In this document: piece by piece, positions 1-10,156 of the stretch
Layout: each line of letters begins with the position of its first letter
How positions within the stretch are numbered: position 1 is the stretch's first letter
NCBI GenBank assembly: GCA_902386085.1
Contig: CABMIA010000185.1
Location: 1-30,394, forward strand
DNA from: an uncultured archaeon
Lineage (GTDB): Archaea > Halobacteriota > Methanosarcinia > Methanosarcinales > Methanoperedenaceae
Direction: 5' to 3'
DNA: 30,394 bases
Position numbers and translations under genes: made by a program
The notes under the pieces: generated by a model
Database searches by the model: none
What the model was told of the DNA's origin: nothing
What the model saw: only the letters and a program-made list of their open reading frames with translations

Positions 1-1
1 G

Positions 2-1699
2 TTTCTCTGGAGTTCATTCGAGCTGTACGGCGGCACGGCAGGTTTTTACGATTATGGACCGCTGGGCGCGATGCTCAAGCGCAGAGTAGAGAATATCTGG
101 CGCGACATTTTTGTCATCAACGAAGGATACTACGAGATAGAGGCGCCCACCATCGGAATAGAAGATATTTTCATTGCATCAGGGCATGTGGGAGGTTTCT
201 CTGACCCTCTGACCGAGTGCTCAAAGTGCAACGAAGCATTTCGGGCAGACCATCTCGTCAAGGATGTTGTGGATAATCCTGATACTCTTAGCGCAGATGA
301 GCTTTCCGATGTAATCGGCAAGAACAACGTAAAATGCCCTGAATGCGGGGGGCGGCTTGGTAATGTCTACGAGTTCAACCTCATGTTCAAGACAAGCATC
401 GGTCCCGGTGGGAAACGCGCAGGATACCTCCGCCCCGAAACTGCGCAGGGTATGTTCGTGGACTTCCCGCGCCTTTTGAAATTCTACCGCGACCGCCTGC
501 CTTTTGGGGCCACACAGATAGGGAAAGCCTACCGCAACGAGATATCCCCGCGCCAGGGTGTGATACGCCTTCGGGAATTCACCCAGGCAGAGGCCGAGAT
601 ATTCATAGACCCGAGGGACAAGACGCATCCGAAATTTGCGGAAATCTCCGATATTCTCTTGAACCTTTATTCAAGAGAAGGGCAGGAGTCAGGCGAATCT
701 ATGAAAATGACCATCGGAGAAGCAGTATCAAAGGGAATAATCGCCCACGAATTCCTTGGATACGCCCTTGCCCAAACATACCGATTCCTAACACGCGTCG
801 GGGTGTTGCCTGATAGACTGCGTTTCAGGCAGCACATGAAGGACGAGATGGCACATTATGCTGCCGACTGCTGGGATGCAGAGATCCAGAGTGAACGGTT
901 CGGATGGGTTGAGGTGGTTGGTATAGCGGACAGGACTGATTATGACCTGAAGGCCCATGCGAAGCAGAGCGAGACCGAATTATCAGTTTATGTTCCATAT
1001 GACAAACCGAAAAAGGCAGAGCGTTTTGCAGTCAAACCAAATATGGGGATTCTTGGACCGAAGTTCAAGGGAAAAGCAGGGAAGATTGCAAATGCGCTGA
1101 AGGCATTAAAATCCGAAGACCTGTCAGCAGATATGATAGAAATTGTAATCGATGGTGAGACAATTCGCCTTGAAAAAAATATTGTGACATTTGAAACAGT
1201 GACAGAGGAAGTGCATGGCGAGAATATCATCCCGCATGTAATAGAACCCTCTTTCTGGATTGACAGGATAACGTATTCTTTGCTTGAACACTCATATTTT
1301 GAAGAAGAGGCTGTCGAAGAAGGAGAAGAGGAAAAGACGAGGATAGTGCTGCGCCTCCCTGCCGAGGTTGCGCCTGTCCAGGCAGCGGTGCTTCCTTTGC
1401 TTACACGGGAAGAACTCATAAAACCTGCGAACGAAATAGTTAAAATGCTTCGCAAAGCAGGGATACTAGTGGCTTTTGATGACTCCGGCACCATCGGCAG
1501 GAGGTATCGAAGGAATGATGAGATCGGTACGCCCTACTCGATAACAGTGGACTACCAGACGCTTGATGACGGCACTGTTACGATCAGGAACCGGGATACG
1601 ATGAAACAGGTGCGTGCAGGAATTGATGACATTGCGGACAACATATGTGCCCTGATATACGAGGGCAAGTCATTTGATGACGCAGGCAGGAAAGTATAG
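2..1699 (+). CDS. glyS: Glycyl-tRNA synthetase, 5'-truncated by the window edge
   Basis: Class II aminoacyl-tRNA synthetase that charges tRNA-Gly in the cytosol. The frame is open from base 2 and reads SSFELYGGTAGFYDYGPLG before the first ATG at 71. This is the conserved N-terminal motif of the archaeal/eukaryal alpha2-type enzyme, so the true start lies upstream of the window and 71 is an internal Met. Visible landmarks are two CxxC pairs (CSKC, CPEC) of the zinc-binding insertion, motif 2 around YLRPETAQGMF and FRNEISPRQG-like residues, motif 3 around GIADRTDYDL, and a C-terminal anticodon-binding domain (LRLPAEVAPVQAAVLPL, GIGRRYRRNDEIGTPY-like). It ends with TAG, 5 nt before the next gene, so the two are probably co-transcribed. 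The identification is secure; only the first residues are missing. Confidence 0.96.
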   Translation, partial: FLWSSFELYGGTAGFYDYGPLGAMLKRRVENIWRDIFVINEGYYEIEAPTIGIEDIFIASGHVGGFSDPLTECSKCNEAFRADHLVKDVVDNPDTLSADELSDVIGKNNVKCPECGGRLGNVYEFNLMFKTSIGPGGKRAGYLRPETAQGMFVDFPRLLKFYRDRLPFGATQIGKAYRNEISPRQGVIRLREFTQAEAEIFIDPRDKTHPKFAEISDILLNLYSREGQESGESMKMTIGEAVSKGIIAHEFLGYALAQTYRFLTRVGVLPDRLRFRQHMKDEMAHYAADCWDAEIQSERFGWVEVVGIADRTDYDLKAHAKQSETELSVYVPYDKPKKAERFAVKPNMGILGPKFKGKAGKIANALKALKSEDLSADMIEIVIDGETIRLEKNIVTFETVTEEVHGENIIPHVIEPSFWIDRITYSLLEHSYFEEEAVEEGEEEKTRIVLRLPAEVAPVQAAVLPLLTREELIKPANEIVKMLRKAGILVAFDDSGTIGRRYRRNDEIGTPYSITVDYQTLDDGTVTIRNRDTMKQVRAGIDDIADNICALIYEGKSFDDAGRKV

Positions 1700-1704
1700 C
1701 TGCC

Positions 1705-2328
1705 ATGTTTGAGCTGTTTTTCAGGGAGATTCGAAGAAAATCCTTCCATTTAACAGGTTCTTTGATCCCGATCGTTTATTATTTCCTGAGCAAAGAAACT
1801 GCGGTGCTCGGGCTTTCCGTTATAAACCTCATCCTTTTTTTAATGGAATGGCTTCGCCTTAAAGGAAAAATAACATTGCCTGAGATGTTGCTGCGCCCGC
1901 ATGAAAACAAACAGGTCGCAGCATATATTTATTTCCAGATGGCTGCACTTTTCTCGATTATCCTATTTGATAAAACTGTAGCCATAGCCGCGATATTGAT
2001 GCTGGCGATCGGGGATACTGTATCCGGGCTGGCTGGATCTCTGATAAAAGGAGGAAATGTCCGGAGTAAGGATAAAAGGTTTGCAATTAAACCTTTTCCA
2101 ATAATGGCAGCAATGTTTCTCGCATGCGTCGCGATAGGGCTTATTTTCTTAAGTCTGCCTCTGGCGCAGGATATGATTCATTTATCCTATTACGTATACA
2201 TTGCTGGCGCGCTCGGTGCAACGCTTGGGGATGCTGTGGCAGTGAGGATAAAAGGCAGGGTTGTGGATGATAACCTGATGATACCTCTCGTAGCAGGGGT
2301 GTTTATGACTGCCACAGGGTTTGGTTAA
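1705..2328 (+). CDS. Dolichol/phytol kinase-like integral membrane protein (CTP-dependent lipid kinase family)
   Basis: A 207-aa hydrophobic protein with about six membrane segments. The N-terminus has the IRRKSFHLTG signature of the SEC59/DGK1/VTE5 polyprenol kinase-phosphatidate cytidylyltransferase superfamily. A second family motif follows in the middle (LAIGDTVSGLAGSLIKG, with the conserved GD..A/S..G pattern) and a third near the end (GALGATLGDAVAVRIKGRVVDDNLMIPLVAG). Family members phosphorylate isoprenoid alcohols with CTP, so a role in archaeal lipid or dolichol metabolism is plausible; the substrate cannot be read from sequence. The start lies 5 nt after glyS. Confidence in the family is good, in the exact reaction low. 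Confidence 0.8.
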   Translation: MFELFFREIRRKSFHLTGSLIPIVYYFLSKETAVLGLSVINLILFLMEWLRLKGKITLPEMLLRPHENKQVAAYIYFQMAALFSIILFDKTVAIAAILMLAIGDTVSGLAGSLIKGGNVRSKDKRFAIKPFPIMAAMFLACVAIGLIFLSLPLAQDMIHLSYYVYIAGALGATLGDAVAVRIKGRVVDDNLMIPLVAGVFMTATGFG

Positions 2329-2452
2329 TTCGGTAAGTGAAAATCCATCAAGATTCGTGTCATCGTGGTTCGGTTCAGATTGCTATTCGCATAGCAGGGA
2401 AGAACGGGAAAAAAACAAATTAGACTGCCATCGTTGCTCATTCAGGGCGCCC

Positions 2453-2580
2453 AAAATTAAAATGATTTATCGTTAAAAATAGCGATGCGCAATAACCAAA
2501 CCTCCTCTAAAATCGAATGATTTATGTAGGTGCTCCTATGTACAAGAGGCAAAACGTATGACTATTATTGCATAACGAGG
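2453..2580 (+). promoter_or_regulatory. Promoter region of the ATP synthase operon
   Basis: The 258-bp gap before ahaH holds two near-identical A/T-rich boxes, 2453-2470 and 2509-2525. Both end in AATGATTTAT and lie about 55 bp apart. Either could be a TATA-type element or a binding site for a regulator. A clear Shine-Dalgarno GAGG at 2577-2580 lies 6 nt before the ahaH ATG. No other gene is visible between 2329 and 2586. Confidence 0.45.
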
Positions 2581-2586
2581 AATTGA

Positions 2587-2913
2587 ATGACACGAGCTGA
2601 AATTTTATCTGAGATAAAAAAAGCTGAGGAAGAAGCCAAAGCCATGGTGGCCCAGGCGGCCGAGGCTAAAAATAAAAAAATTTCTGAGGCTAAGATGGCG
2701 GTCAGGGAGATAATGAGGAAAGCAGAGGAGGATGCGGCAGGAATAGCAGAATCCCAGATAAACGAGGCAAGGAAAAGAATTCAGGAAGAAAAAGGGAAGA
2801 TCATAGAAAAAGGCAACCTTGAAGCTTCCGAGATAAAACAGAAAGCAAGAAAGAATATCACAAAAGCCACAAAATTTATTTTGACTGATTTCGAGAGGGC
2901 AGCCAATGCTTAA
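2587..2913 (+). CDS. ahaH: A-type ATP synthase subunit H (peripheral stalk)
   Basis: A 108-aa, almost wholly alpha-helical, highly charged protein (EILSEIKKAEEEAKAMVAQAAEAKNKK...) with the hendecad/heptad Ala-Glu-Lys pattern of the archaeal H subunit, which pairs with subunit E to form the peripheral stalks of the A1Ao ATP synthase. It is the first gene of the operon, with a good Shine-Dalgarno (GAGG, 6 nt upstream). It overlaps the start of ahaI by 8 bp, implying translational coupling. The first-gene position is the same as in the Methanosarcina aha operon (established knowledge). Confidence 0.92.
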   Translation: MTRAEILSEIKKAEEEAKAMVAQAAEAKNKKISEAKMAVREIMRKAEEDAAGIAESQINEARKRIQEEKGKIIEKGNLEASEIKQKARKNITKATKFILTDFERAANA

Positions 2914-4879
2914 ACCCACAAAAATGACCCGTGTGGTCATCGCTGGAACAAAAGAACATATTGAAAATACAATATCTACCCTTCACAAATTGAACCTGCT
3001 TCATGTAACAGATTATAATGAAGAAACCGAAGACTTTAAGATGGGCCGACCGCTGAAACCTGCATCAGAACTCTCAGATCATCTTCTTTCTTTGAGAGGG
3101 ATTGCAAACCAGCTCGGAGTCATGGGAAAAGAATCTGCAACGAAACTGAGTTCAAAACAACTCCCATCACAGATCGATGAGAAAATTACATTTCTCCAGA
3201 AAGAAGTATCATCCCGTTTTGATGAATTGAGGAACATAGAATTCAGGATAAAGGAGAAAGAAGACCTGATCTCCGCTGTAAAACCATTGATGGCTCTCCC
3301 GTTATCAATAGATGCTTACCACGGGTATGAGAGTGTGATAATGTATTCTGGATTTATCGCTGAAGATTTAGAATTAAAACTCTCCAAGATAACGACCAAT
3401 TACGAATTATTTAGCGGGGATTACGAAAAAAGGAAAGTATTTGCGCTTTTCATTCCGAAAATTTTCGAGGAAGAAACCCAAAAACTCCTTCAGGAAGAGC
3501 GGACATATGTTGAATTAAAGATCCCTGAGCTGAAAGGCAATCCTCCTGTAATTCTTGAAGCACTGGAAAAAGAGGTCCAGGAGCTCAAGGAAAAACAGGC
3601 ATCAATAAAATCCGAACTTGATAACCTCAAGAAGGAATATTCAGAATTCATAATTGCCGCTGATGAACATCTTTCCATAGAGACCCAGAAGGCAGAAGCT
3701 CCGCTGAGATTTGCCACAAGCCCCAATGCATTCATTATCGACGGATGGGTACCATCAAGAAGATTCGATGAACTTGACTCAATATTACAGGAAAGCACGC
3801 AGGGACAGGTATATTTAACCAGGATTGAAGAGAACGTAAACGAGGAAGATATACCAATAGAACTTGAGAATCCAAGTGTAGCAAAGCCCTTTGAACTCCT
3901 CATCGACACCTTCGCAACACCAAAATACAAAGAAATCGATCCTGCGACAGTGATTTTCATAACTTTCCCGCTTTTTTATGCCATCATGCTGGGTGACGTC
4001 GGGTACGGCCTTATTGTCGCAGCTATGGCTATGATTATCAAAAATAAATTCAAGACCGGTGGTCTCAATGCACTTGCATTGATATTGTTCTTTTCAGCTA
4101 TCCTCTCGATAATATTCGGCATTATATACGGGGAATTCTTTGGCTTTCCAATATTTAATGTTGTTGTTAAAGGAGAACTGGAACACGGTATTCTTGGAAT
4201 GGCAGGCCCTGCGGTCGCGGGATTTCATCTGCCAGTGCACAGGTTTGAGGCAGTCCAATCTCTTCTACTAATGACGCTGGTCATCGGAATATTACATATC
4301 TTTCTGGGATTGGCCATCGGTTTTCGCAATATTGTAATCGAGCACGATTTGAAGCATGCGATTTTTGCAAAGGGAAGCTGGATCATGATACTGGCAGGCG
4401 GTGTCGCGGCCATAGCTAAATTAATGCCTGCCATGATGTCGGGTTTACCTGTTCCCTCAAAGGACCCTGTATTTATGATGGGAGCGGTGCTGGCCATAAT
4501 AGGGATCATACTCCTGGTGAAAGGCGAAGGAGCCATCTCCATAATGGAGATACCTACACTTCTTTCCAATGTCCTTTCGTACACAAGGATACTTGCAATA
4601 GGTTTATCCTCGGCGGGGATAGCTCTCGCGGTAAATACTCTTTCGATGAACCTTTTCATAAGGCCGGGCGGTGTTTTGCTGGGCGGCGGGATCGGTCTCG
4701 CACTGATTGGGGTGGTAGTACTTTTTATCGGGCATCTGATAAATTTATTACTTGGCATCCTCGGGCCCGGGCTTCACTCGCTAAGGCTTCAATACGTGGA
4801 ATTTTTCACTAAATTTTATGAAGGGGGAGGTAAGAAGTACGCCCCCTTTGGTTATAATAGAAAATATACGGAGGAATAA
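2906..4879 (+). CDS. ahaI: A-type ATP synthase subunit I (membrane subunit a)
   Basis: A 657-aa stator subunit that forms the ion half-channels facing the proteolipid ring. Residues 1 to about 345 are a soluble coiled-coil arm that binds the peripheral stalks. From about 346 (FITFPLFYAIMLGDVGYG) to the end there are seven to eight membrane helices. The essential Arg is expected at R561 in the LSNVLSYTRILAIGLSS segment, as in the V/A-type a-subunit family. It overlaps ahaH by 8 bp and is followed 5 nt later by the proteolipid gene. Length and motifs match full-length family members. Confidence 0.96.
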   Translation: MLKPTKMTRVVIAGTKEHIENTISTLHKLNLLHVTDYNEETEDFKMGRPLKPASELSDHLLSLRGIANQLGVMGKESATKLSSKQLPSQIDEKITFLQKEVSSRFDELRNIEFRIKEKEDLISAVKPLMALPLSIDAYHGYESVIMYSGFIAEDLELKLSKITTNYELFSGDYEKRKVFALFIPKIFEEETQKLLQEERTYVELKIPELKGNPPVILEALEKEVQELKEKQASIKSELDNLKKEYSEFIIAADEHLSIETQKAEAPLRFATSPNAFIIDGWVPSRRFDELDSILQESTQGQVYLTRIEENVNEEDIPIELENPSVAKPFELLIDTFATPKYKEIDPATVIFITFPLFYAIMLGDVGYGLIVAAMAMIIKNKFKTGGLNALALILFFSAILSIIFGIIYGEFFGFPIFNVVVKGELEHGILGMAGPAVAGFHLPVHRFEAVQSLLLMTLVIGILHIFLGLAIGFRNIVIEHDLKHAIFAKGSWIMILAGGVAAIAKLMPAMMSGLPVPSKDPVFMMGAVLAIIGIILLVKGEGAISIMEIPTLLSNVLSYTRILAIGLSSAGIALAVNTLSMNLFIRPGGVLLGGGIGLALIGVVVLFIGHLINLLLGILGPGLHSLRLQYVEFFTKFYEGGGKKYAPFGYNRKYTEE

Positions 4880-4884
4880 AAAAT

Positions 4885-5109
4885 ATGGATCCAACACAAG
4901 CAGGAATGGTAGCTGTAGGAGCAGGAATAGCGGTAGGACTTGCAGGGATAGGCGCAGGTATGGGTGAACAGGCCATTGGTGCCGCAGCAGTGGGTGCAAT
5001 GGCAGAAGATGAGAAATTCTTCGGCAAAGGCCTGTTGATGACAGTCATCCCGGAATCCATCGCAATCTTCGGTCTCGTCGTGGCATTGATATTATTGTTT
5101 GTCTTCTAA
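4885..5109 (+). CDS. ahaK: A-type ATP synthase proteolipid subunit K (c subunit)
   Basis: A 74-aa helical hairpin that forms the rotor ring. TM1 (about residues 6-28) is Gly/Ala-rich (GAGIAVGLAGIGAGMGEQAIG), the polar loop is AEDEKFFGK, and TM2 (about 50-74) carries the ion-binding carboxylate E57 in PESIAIFGLV. It is a single-hairpin type, unlike the duplicated or triplicated proteolipids of some methanogens. E28 and Q29 near the end of TM1 lie where Na+-binding rings carry liganding residues, but H+ versus Na+ coupling cannot be settled by eye. A GGAGG-type Shine-Dalgarno lies about 10 nt upstream. Confidence 0.96.
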   Translation: MDPTQAGMVAVGAGIAVGLAGIGAGMGEQAIGAAAVGAMAEDEKFFGKGLLMTVIPESIAIFGLVVALILLFVF

Positions 5110-5122
5110 AAAGTGAACGAAT

Positions 5123-5674
5123 ATGGGACTTGATGCGATAGTTCAGGAGATAAAGGCCAAGGGCAAGGCTGAAGCTGAGAGAATAAGCGGTGAGGCTTAT
5201 AAGGAAGCTTCGCAAATTATTGCAGAAGCCCAGTCCCAGGCAGAAAAAACCAAGGCAGCCAGACAGGAAGCTGCCCGAAAAGAAATCGAGAGGCTAAGAC
5301 AGCAGGAATTATCCAGTGCCAATCTTGAAGTCAAACGGGCGAATCTCAACGCTCGCAAGGAGGTTCTTGATGAAGTAGCAGAGAAAGCAAAGGAGCTTCT
5401 TCTTAAACTTCCTGCCGAAAAGAACAGAAAACTTCTCCAATCCATCATTGAAAAGAACCAAGACGGGAACAGCAAAATCTACTCAAATAGTAAAGATAAG
5501 GCTCTTGTCAAAAAACTCACGAAGCTTGAATATGCCGGGGAAATTGACTGCACTGGTGGAGTTGTCATAGAGAATGCCGATGGAACGGAATATCTTGATT
5601 TCAAATATGAAACTATTTTGAAAAATGTGAGCGAGCAATCATTAAAACAGGTCTTTGATATCTTGTTTGGGTGA
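5123..5674 (+). CDS. ahaE: A-type ATP synthase subunit E (peripheral stalk)
   Basis: A 183-aa protein with a long N-terminal helix rich in Ala, Lys and Glu (EIKAKGKAEAERISGEAYKEASQIIAEA) that pairs with subunit H, followed by a globular C-terminal domain (about 110-183, GGVVIENADGTEYLDFKYETIL) that caps the A3B3 head. The C-terminal GGV.....G..... pattern is typical of the vATP-synt_E family. Its TGA stop overlaps the GTG start of ahaC (GTGA). Confidence 0.94.
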   Translation: MGLDAIVQEIKAKGKAEAERISGEAYKEASQIIAEAQSQAEKTKAARQEAARKEIERLRQQELSSANLEVKRANLNARKEVLDEVAEKAKELLLKLPAEKNRKLLQSIIEKNQDGNSKIYSNSKDKALVKKLTKLEYAGEIDCTGGVVIENADGTEYLDFKYETILKNVSEQSLKQVFDILFG

Positions 5675-6702
5675 AAAAATACATGGGTGTTTCAAACGCT
5701 GTCAAATACGCATATATTGTAGCCAGAGTCCGGGCTATGAAAAGCAAACTTATCCCGAGGGAGATGTATCCTAAATTCCTCAATATGGATATACCTGAGA
5801 TAATCCGTTTTATCGAGGAATCCGAGTACAAAAACGATGTTGATGAACTAAGCAAGAAATACAAAGGCACGGACCTTTTTGAACATTCACTGAGCCGGAA
5901 CCTTGCGCTTACCTATCGCAAACTGATAGAAGTCTCGCAAAACGAGGCGAATTTCCTGATCACGGAATATCTTCGTTCATGGGACATATGGAACATAAAA
6001 ACCATACTGCGCGGAAAGTTTTCAGGGGCGAGCGAAGAGGAAATACTTGAAGGCGTGGTTTCCGCAGGCCAGTTGAGGTACAGGGACCTGACCGAACTTG
6101 TAAAGATTGACACCGTTGAGGGCGTTATTGCCGCACTTTCCGGGACGCCTTACTACCCCGCACTTGAAGGATACAAAGGTGACCTTGCGGAGATCGAGAA
6201 CGCACTGGATAAATGGTATTATTCCAAACGCATTGCAGCCGCTACTGAAACCGGGAATAAACTGTTCTTGAAATTCCTGAGAACTGAGATCGATCTCAAA
6301 AACCTGAACATTCTTTTCAGGATGAAAAAAGCAGGTATGGAACGTGATGATATAGCCAAACTCCTTATACCAGGGGGCCTTGAGCTTAAAGAGGCGGACC
6401 TGAATCGCTTAGCATCGCTGCCGTTTCCTGAGTTCGTACGCGCGCTTGAGGAGTATTCATACTGGAGCACGATAGCTGATATTAGCAACGACCTGACATC
6501 TCTTATACAAATAGAGACACGCCTTGAAAAACACGCCCTTGTATACGCTTCGCAGATCTCGCATTATTATCCTCTTTCCATCCTGCCAATACTTGATTAC
6601 ATTCTAAGCAAAAAAATCGAAGTTGATAATTTGAGAATAATCGTGCGCGGAAAAGAAACAAAACTTCCCGAAGAGATAATAAAATCCCACCTGGTGATGT
6701 AG
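5671..6702 (+). CDS. ahaC: A-type ATP synthase subunit C (d-type socket subunit)
   Basis: A 343-aa protein of the V-ATPase subunit d / A-type C family. It sits on the proteolipid ring and connects it to the central stalk. Family features are the N-terminal NAVKYAYIVARVRAMKSKL segment, three related helical repeats, and a C-terminal ILSKKIEVDNLRIIVRGKETKLPEEIIKSHLV. The GTG at 5671 overlaps the ahaE stop by 4 bp. An ATG at 5683 would give a slightly shorter product (MGVSNAVKYAY) and is a reasonable alternative start. It ends in TAG directly abutting the ahaF ATG. Confidence 0.93.
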   Translation: MKKYMGVSNAVKYAYIVARVRAMKSKLIPREMYPKFLNMDIPEIIRFIEESEYKNDVDELSKKYKGTDLFEHSLSRNLALTYRKLIEVSQNEANFLITEYLRSWDIWNIKTILRGKFSGASEEEILEGVVSAGQLRYRDLTELVKIDTVEGVIAALSGTPYYPALEGYKGDLAEIENALDKWYYSKRIAAATETGNKLFLKFLRTEIDLKNLNILFRMKKAGMERDDIAKLLIPGGLELKEADLNRLASLPFPEFVRALEEYSYWSTIADISNDLTSLIQIETRLEKHALVYASQISHYYPLSILPILDYILSKKIEVDNLRIIVRGKETKLPEEIIKSHLVM

Positions 6703-7002
6703 ATGGAAATCGCAGTTGTCGGAAGTAGCGATTTTGTTGTAGGCTTCAGGCTTGCAGGTATCCGGAAAACCTATGATACAACCCCTGATAATATCGAAGC
6801 CAAAGTGCAGAACGTATTGAACGATAAAGCAATTGCTATCCTTGTGATGCATGATGATGATATTAAAAAATTATCAGCGCAGATGCGAAAAACCCTGGAA
6901 GACTCTGTTGAGCCCACGATAATAGCCATTGGAGGAAAAGGCGAGAGTACGAATCTCAGGGAGAAAATAAAACAATCCGTAGGTGTTGATCTCTGGAAAT
7001 GA
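6703..7002 (+). CDS. ahaF: A-type ATP synthase subunit F (central stalk)
   Basis: A 99-aa central-stalk subunit with the Rossmann-like fold of the ATP-synt_F family: MEIAVVGSSDFVVGFRLAGI at the N-terminus and IAILVMHDDDI in the middle. It binds subunit D within the rotor and modulates catalysis. Its ATG follows the ahaC stop without any gap. A 23-nt spacer separates it from ahaA. Confidence 0.95.
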   Translation: MEIAVVGSSDFVVGFRLAGIRKTYDTTPDNIEAKVQNVLNDKAIAILVMHDDDIKKLSAQMRKTLEDSVEPTIIAIGGKGESTNLREKIKQSVGVDLWK

Positions 7003-7025
7003 ATGTATAAGAAGGTGTCTTGTAA

Positions 7026-8762
7026 ATGAAAACAAAAGGTGAAATTTATAGAATCTCCGGACCAGTTGTTATCATAAGCGGTTTAAATACCAAAATGTAC
7101 GATGTGTTCAAGGTCGGTAAAGAAGGCCTCATGGGCGAAGTCATCGGTATTGAAGGCGACAAATCCACGGTACAGGTATACGAAGAAACCTCCGGTATAA
7201 GGCCGGGTGAACCTGTTGAAAATACAGGAATGCCGCTTTCAGTCGAACTCGGTCCGGGACTGCTTGAAAGCATATACGACGGTATCCAGCGTCAGCTTCC
7301 GGTTCTAAAAAGCAGCATGGGTGACTTTATCCAGCGCGGCGTTACGGCAAACGGGCTCTCGCGGGAAAAAGAATGGGATTTTGTGCCAAAGGTGAACAAG
7401 GGCGACAAGGTGAACCCTGGCGATATAATTGGAACTGTCCAGGAAACACAGAATATCGAGCACAGGATAATGGTCCCGCCCAATATTTCAGGTACAGTTG
7501 ATGAAATCAAAAGCGGGAAATTCAAGGTCGATGCAGTGATATGTACTCTCGCAGGCGGAAAAGAACTCACAATGATGCAGAAATGGCCGGTACGAAAGCC
7601 GCGGCCTGTGAACAAGAAACTTATGCCGAACACGCCCTTGATCACGGGCCAGAGAATCCTTGACGGGCTTTTCCCGGTGGCAAAGGGCGGTACTGCCGCC
7701 ATTCCCGGTCCATTCGGGAGCGGAAAAACCGTGACGCAGCAACAGCTTGCAAAGTGGAGCGACACCGAGATCGTGGTGTATATCGGATGTGGAGAACGCG
7801 GCAATGAAATGGCTGATGTTCTGAGCGAATTCCCGGAACTTGAAGACCCGAAAACCGGGAGACCTCTAATGGAAAGAACTGTTTTGATAGCAAATACCTC
7901 TAACATGCCTGTGGCAGCAAGGGAAGCTTCTGTTTACACAGGAATTACGATTGCAGAGTATTACAGGGACATGGGATATGATGTATCGTTGATGGCCGAC
8001 TCGACTTCGCGATGGGCGGAAGCTATGAGGGAAATCTCATCACGGCTTGAAGAAATGCCAGGCGAAGAAGGGTATCCGGCATACCTTGCGGCAAGGCTCT
8101 CGGAATTCTACGAGCGTTCTGGCAAGGTCAAAGCGCTGTGCGGGAGAGAAGGATCGATCACAGTCATAGGCGCGGTCTCACCTCCTGGAGGTGACTTCTC
8201 AGAACCTGTGACCCAGAACACGCTGCGTATCGTGAAGGTATTCTGGGCACTTGATGCAAAACTTGCACAGCGGCGGCATTTCCCTGCAATCAACTGGCTC
8301 AACAGCTATTCGCTGTACTCAAAAGCGCTTGAAGAGTGGTACAGCGCGAAGGTCTCTCCAGAGTGGGTAAAACTCAGGAAGGATCCGATGGAACTGCTGC
8401 AGAAAGAGGCAGAACTCCAAGAGATCGTCCAACTCGTGGGCTCGGATGCACTTCCTGAAGATCAGCAGCTCACACTTGAGATTGCAAGAATGATACGGGA
8501 ATACTTCCTGCAGCAGAACGCCTATCATGAAGTGGATACTTTCTGTTCGATGGACAAACAGTACAAGTTGCTAAAATCCATCACTGCGTGGGGCAATAAA
8601 GCCCAGAATGCTCTCGAAGGCGGGGCTGCAATTGAAGAAATCATGAAATTGAAATCAAAAGACGACCTTGCGAAGGTCAAATTCGAGAAGGATTTTGACA
8701 GTGCCCTTTCTGTGATCACAAAGAGGATGGAAGAAGAGTTTGCAAAACTCGGAGGCAAGTAA
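7026..8762 (+). CDS. ahaA: A-type ATP synthase catalytic subunit A
   Basis: A 578-aa nucleotide-binding catalytic subunit of the A3B3 head, with full family length. The Walker A loop is GPFGSGKT at residues 228-235 (K234, T235), with the Pro/Phe-containing form typical of A-type rather than F-type catalytic subunits. Other visible marks are the non-homologous insertion region at about 110-200, the GERGNEM motif, the Walker B region ([35 protein letters not shown]) and the conserved [13 protein letters not shown] segment. It is followed after 1 nt by ahaB, whose Shine-Dalgarno lies in the end of ahaA. Confidence 0.98.
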   Translation: MKTKGEIYRISGPVVIISGLNTKMYDVFKVGKEGLMGEVIGIEGDKSTVQVYEETSGIRPGEPVENTGMPLSVELGPGLLESIYDGIQRQLPVLKSSMGDFIQRGVTANGLSREKEWDFVPKVNKGDKVNPGDIIGTVQETQNIEHRIMVPPNISGTVDEIKSGKFKVDAVICTLAGGKELTMMQKWPVRKPRPVNKKLMPNTPLITGQRILDGLFPVAKGGTAAIPGPFGSGKTVTQQQLAKWSDTEIVVYIGCGERGNEMADVLSEFPELEDPKTGRPLMERTVLIANTSNMPVAAREASVYTGITIAEYYRDMGYDVSLMADSTSRWAEAMREISSRLEEMPGEEGYPAYLAARLSEFYERSGKVKALCGREGSITVIGAVSPPGGDFSEPVTQNTLRIVKVFWALDAKLAQRRHFPAINWLNSYSLYSKALEEWYSAKVSPEWVKLRKDPMELLQKEAELQEIVQLVGSDALPEDQQLTLEIARMIREYFLQQNAYHEVDTFCSMDKQYKLLKSITAWGNKAQNALEGGAAIEEIMKLKSKDDLAKVKFEKDFDSALSVITKRMEEEFAKLGGK

Positions 8763-8763
8763 C

Positions 8764-10155
8764 ATGGCAAAGGAATACAAGACAATCAGGGAAATAGCAG
8801 GTCCTCTCATCTTTGTTGAAAAGACCGAACCTGTAGGGTATAACGAGCTTGTCAATATCACTCTCCCTGATGGCACAAGCAAGAGGGGACAGGTGCTCGA
8901 TACTTCCAATGATGTGGTCGTGGTGCAGGTATTTGAAGGAACAGGCGGTCTTAATAAGGAATGCGGCGTCAGGTTCACAGGAGAGACAATCAAACTACCT
9001 GTCTCAAAGGACCTGCTCGGCAGGATACTTTCAGGCTCAGGCGAACCGCTTGACGGCGGGCCGCGCATCGTGCCTGAGGACAGGCTTGAAATAACAGGCG
9101 CAGCAATAAATCCGTACGCGCGCCTTCCCCCGAAGGAATTCATCCAGACTGGCATTTCTACTATCGACGGGATGAATACGCTTGTCCGTGGCCAGAAGCT
9201 TCCGATTTTCTCAGGTTCCGGTCTTCCCCATAACGAGATTGCCCTGCAGATTGCACGGCAGGCAAGGGTAAGGGGTTCGGGAGAACAGTTCGCGGTTGTG
9301 TTCGCTGCAATGGGCATAACGAATGAAGAGGCACAGTATTTCATGCGCGACTTTGAGCGAACGGGCGCACTTGAGCGGGCGGTAGTGTTCCTCAACCTGG
9401 CTGACGACCCTGCTGTGGAGAGGCTTATCACGCCGAGACTGGCTCTCACCGCTGCAGAGTACCTTGCATACGAACATGATATGCACGTACTTGTGATTCT
9501 TACCGATATCACAAATTACTGCGAAGCGCTCCGCCAGATGGGCGCGGCGAGGGAAGAAGTGCCTGGAAGGCGCGGCTATCCGGTGTACATGTACACAGAC
9601 CTTGCTTCGCTGTATGAACGCGCAGGCGTGGTTAAGGGAAGAAAAGGTTCGGTTACGCAGTTCTCCATCTTATCCATGCCAGGCGATGATATCACACACC
9701 CGATACCAGACCTTTCAGGATACATCACAGAAGGGCAGATTGTGATCTCACGGGAACTACATCGGAAAGGAATTTATCCGCCCGTCAATGTACTGCCTTC
9801 TCTATCAAGACTGATGAATTCAGGCATAGGCGCTGCAAGAACGCGGGAGGATCATAAAGCGGTCTCAGACCAGTTATACGCTGCCTATGCAGAAGGCAAG
9901 GATCTGCGCGGACTTGTTGCAATCGTGGGTAAGGATGCTCTCTCGGACAGGGATAAGAAATTCCTTGAGTTCGCAGACATGTTCGAGGACAGGTTCGTGA
10001 GGCAGGGAGTAGATGAGAACAGGGATATCGAGACCACTCTTGATATCGGCTGGGAACTCCTTTCGGCATTACCTGAAGCCCAGCTCACAAGGATTGACAA
10101 CAAGTATATCCAGAAGTACCACCCGGCACATCGGGCAAAAGAGAAAAAAGAATAA
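8764..10155 (+). CDS. ahaB: A-type ATP synthase regulatory subunit B
   Basis: A 463-aa non-catalytic partner of subunit A in the A3B3 hexamer. I chose the ATG at 8764 ([15 protein letters not shown]) because GGAGG at 8751-8755 is well placed for it and it begins just after the ahaA stop; an in-frame codon at 8740 would overlap ahaA without need. The degenerate P-loop ([20 protein letters not shown]) lacks the Walker Lys, as expected for B subunits. The motif [22 protein letters not shown] ([34 protein letters not shown]) is diagnostic. Confidence 0.97.
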   Translation: MAKEYKTIREIAGPLIFVEKTEPVGYNELVNITLPDGTSKRGQVLDTSNDVVVVQVFEGTGGLNKECGVRFTGETIKLPVSKDLLGRILSGSGEPLDGGPRIVPEDRLEITGAAINPYARLPPKEFIQTGISTIDGMNTLVRGQKLPIFSGSGLPHNEIALQIARQARVRGSGEQFAVVFAAMGITNEEAQYFMRDFERTGALERAVVFLNLADDPAVERLITPRLALTAAEYLAYEHDMHVLVILTDITNYCEALRQMGAAREEVPGRRGYPVYMYTDLASLYERAGVVKGRKGSVTQFSILSMPGDDITHPIPDLSGYITEGQIVISRELHRKGIYPPVNVLPSLSRLMNSGIGAARTREDHKAVSDQLYAAYAEGKDLRGLVAIVGKDALSDRDKKFLEFADMFEDRFVRQGVDENRDIETTLDIGWELLSALPEAQLTRIDNKYIQKYHPAHRAKEKKE

Positions 10156-10156
10156 T

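Noticed and set aside
7292..7906. Long minus-strand open frames inside ahaA, and similar ones inside ahaI, ahaB and aroA
   Set aside because: They are antisense to strongly conserved genes and have no start signals or family resemblance.
10013..10156. A 48-codon N-terminal extension of ahaD inside ahaB
   Set aside because: The conserved subunit D N-terminus starts at ATG 10157; the extension is out-of-frame translation of ahaB.
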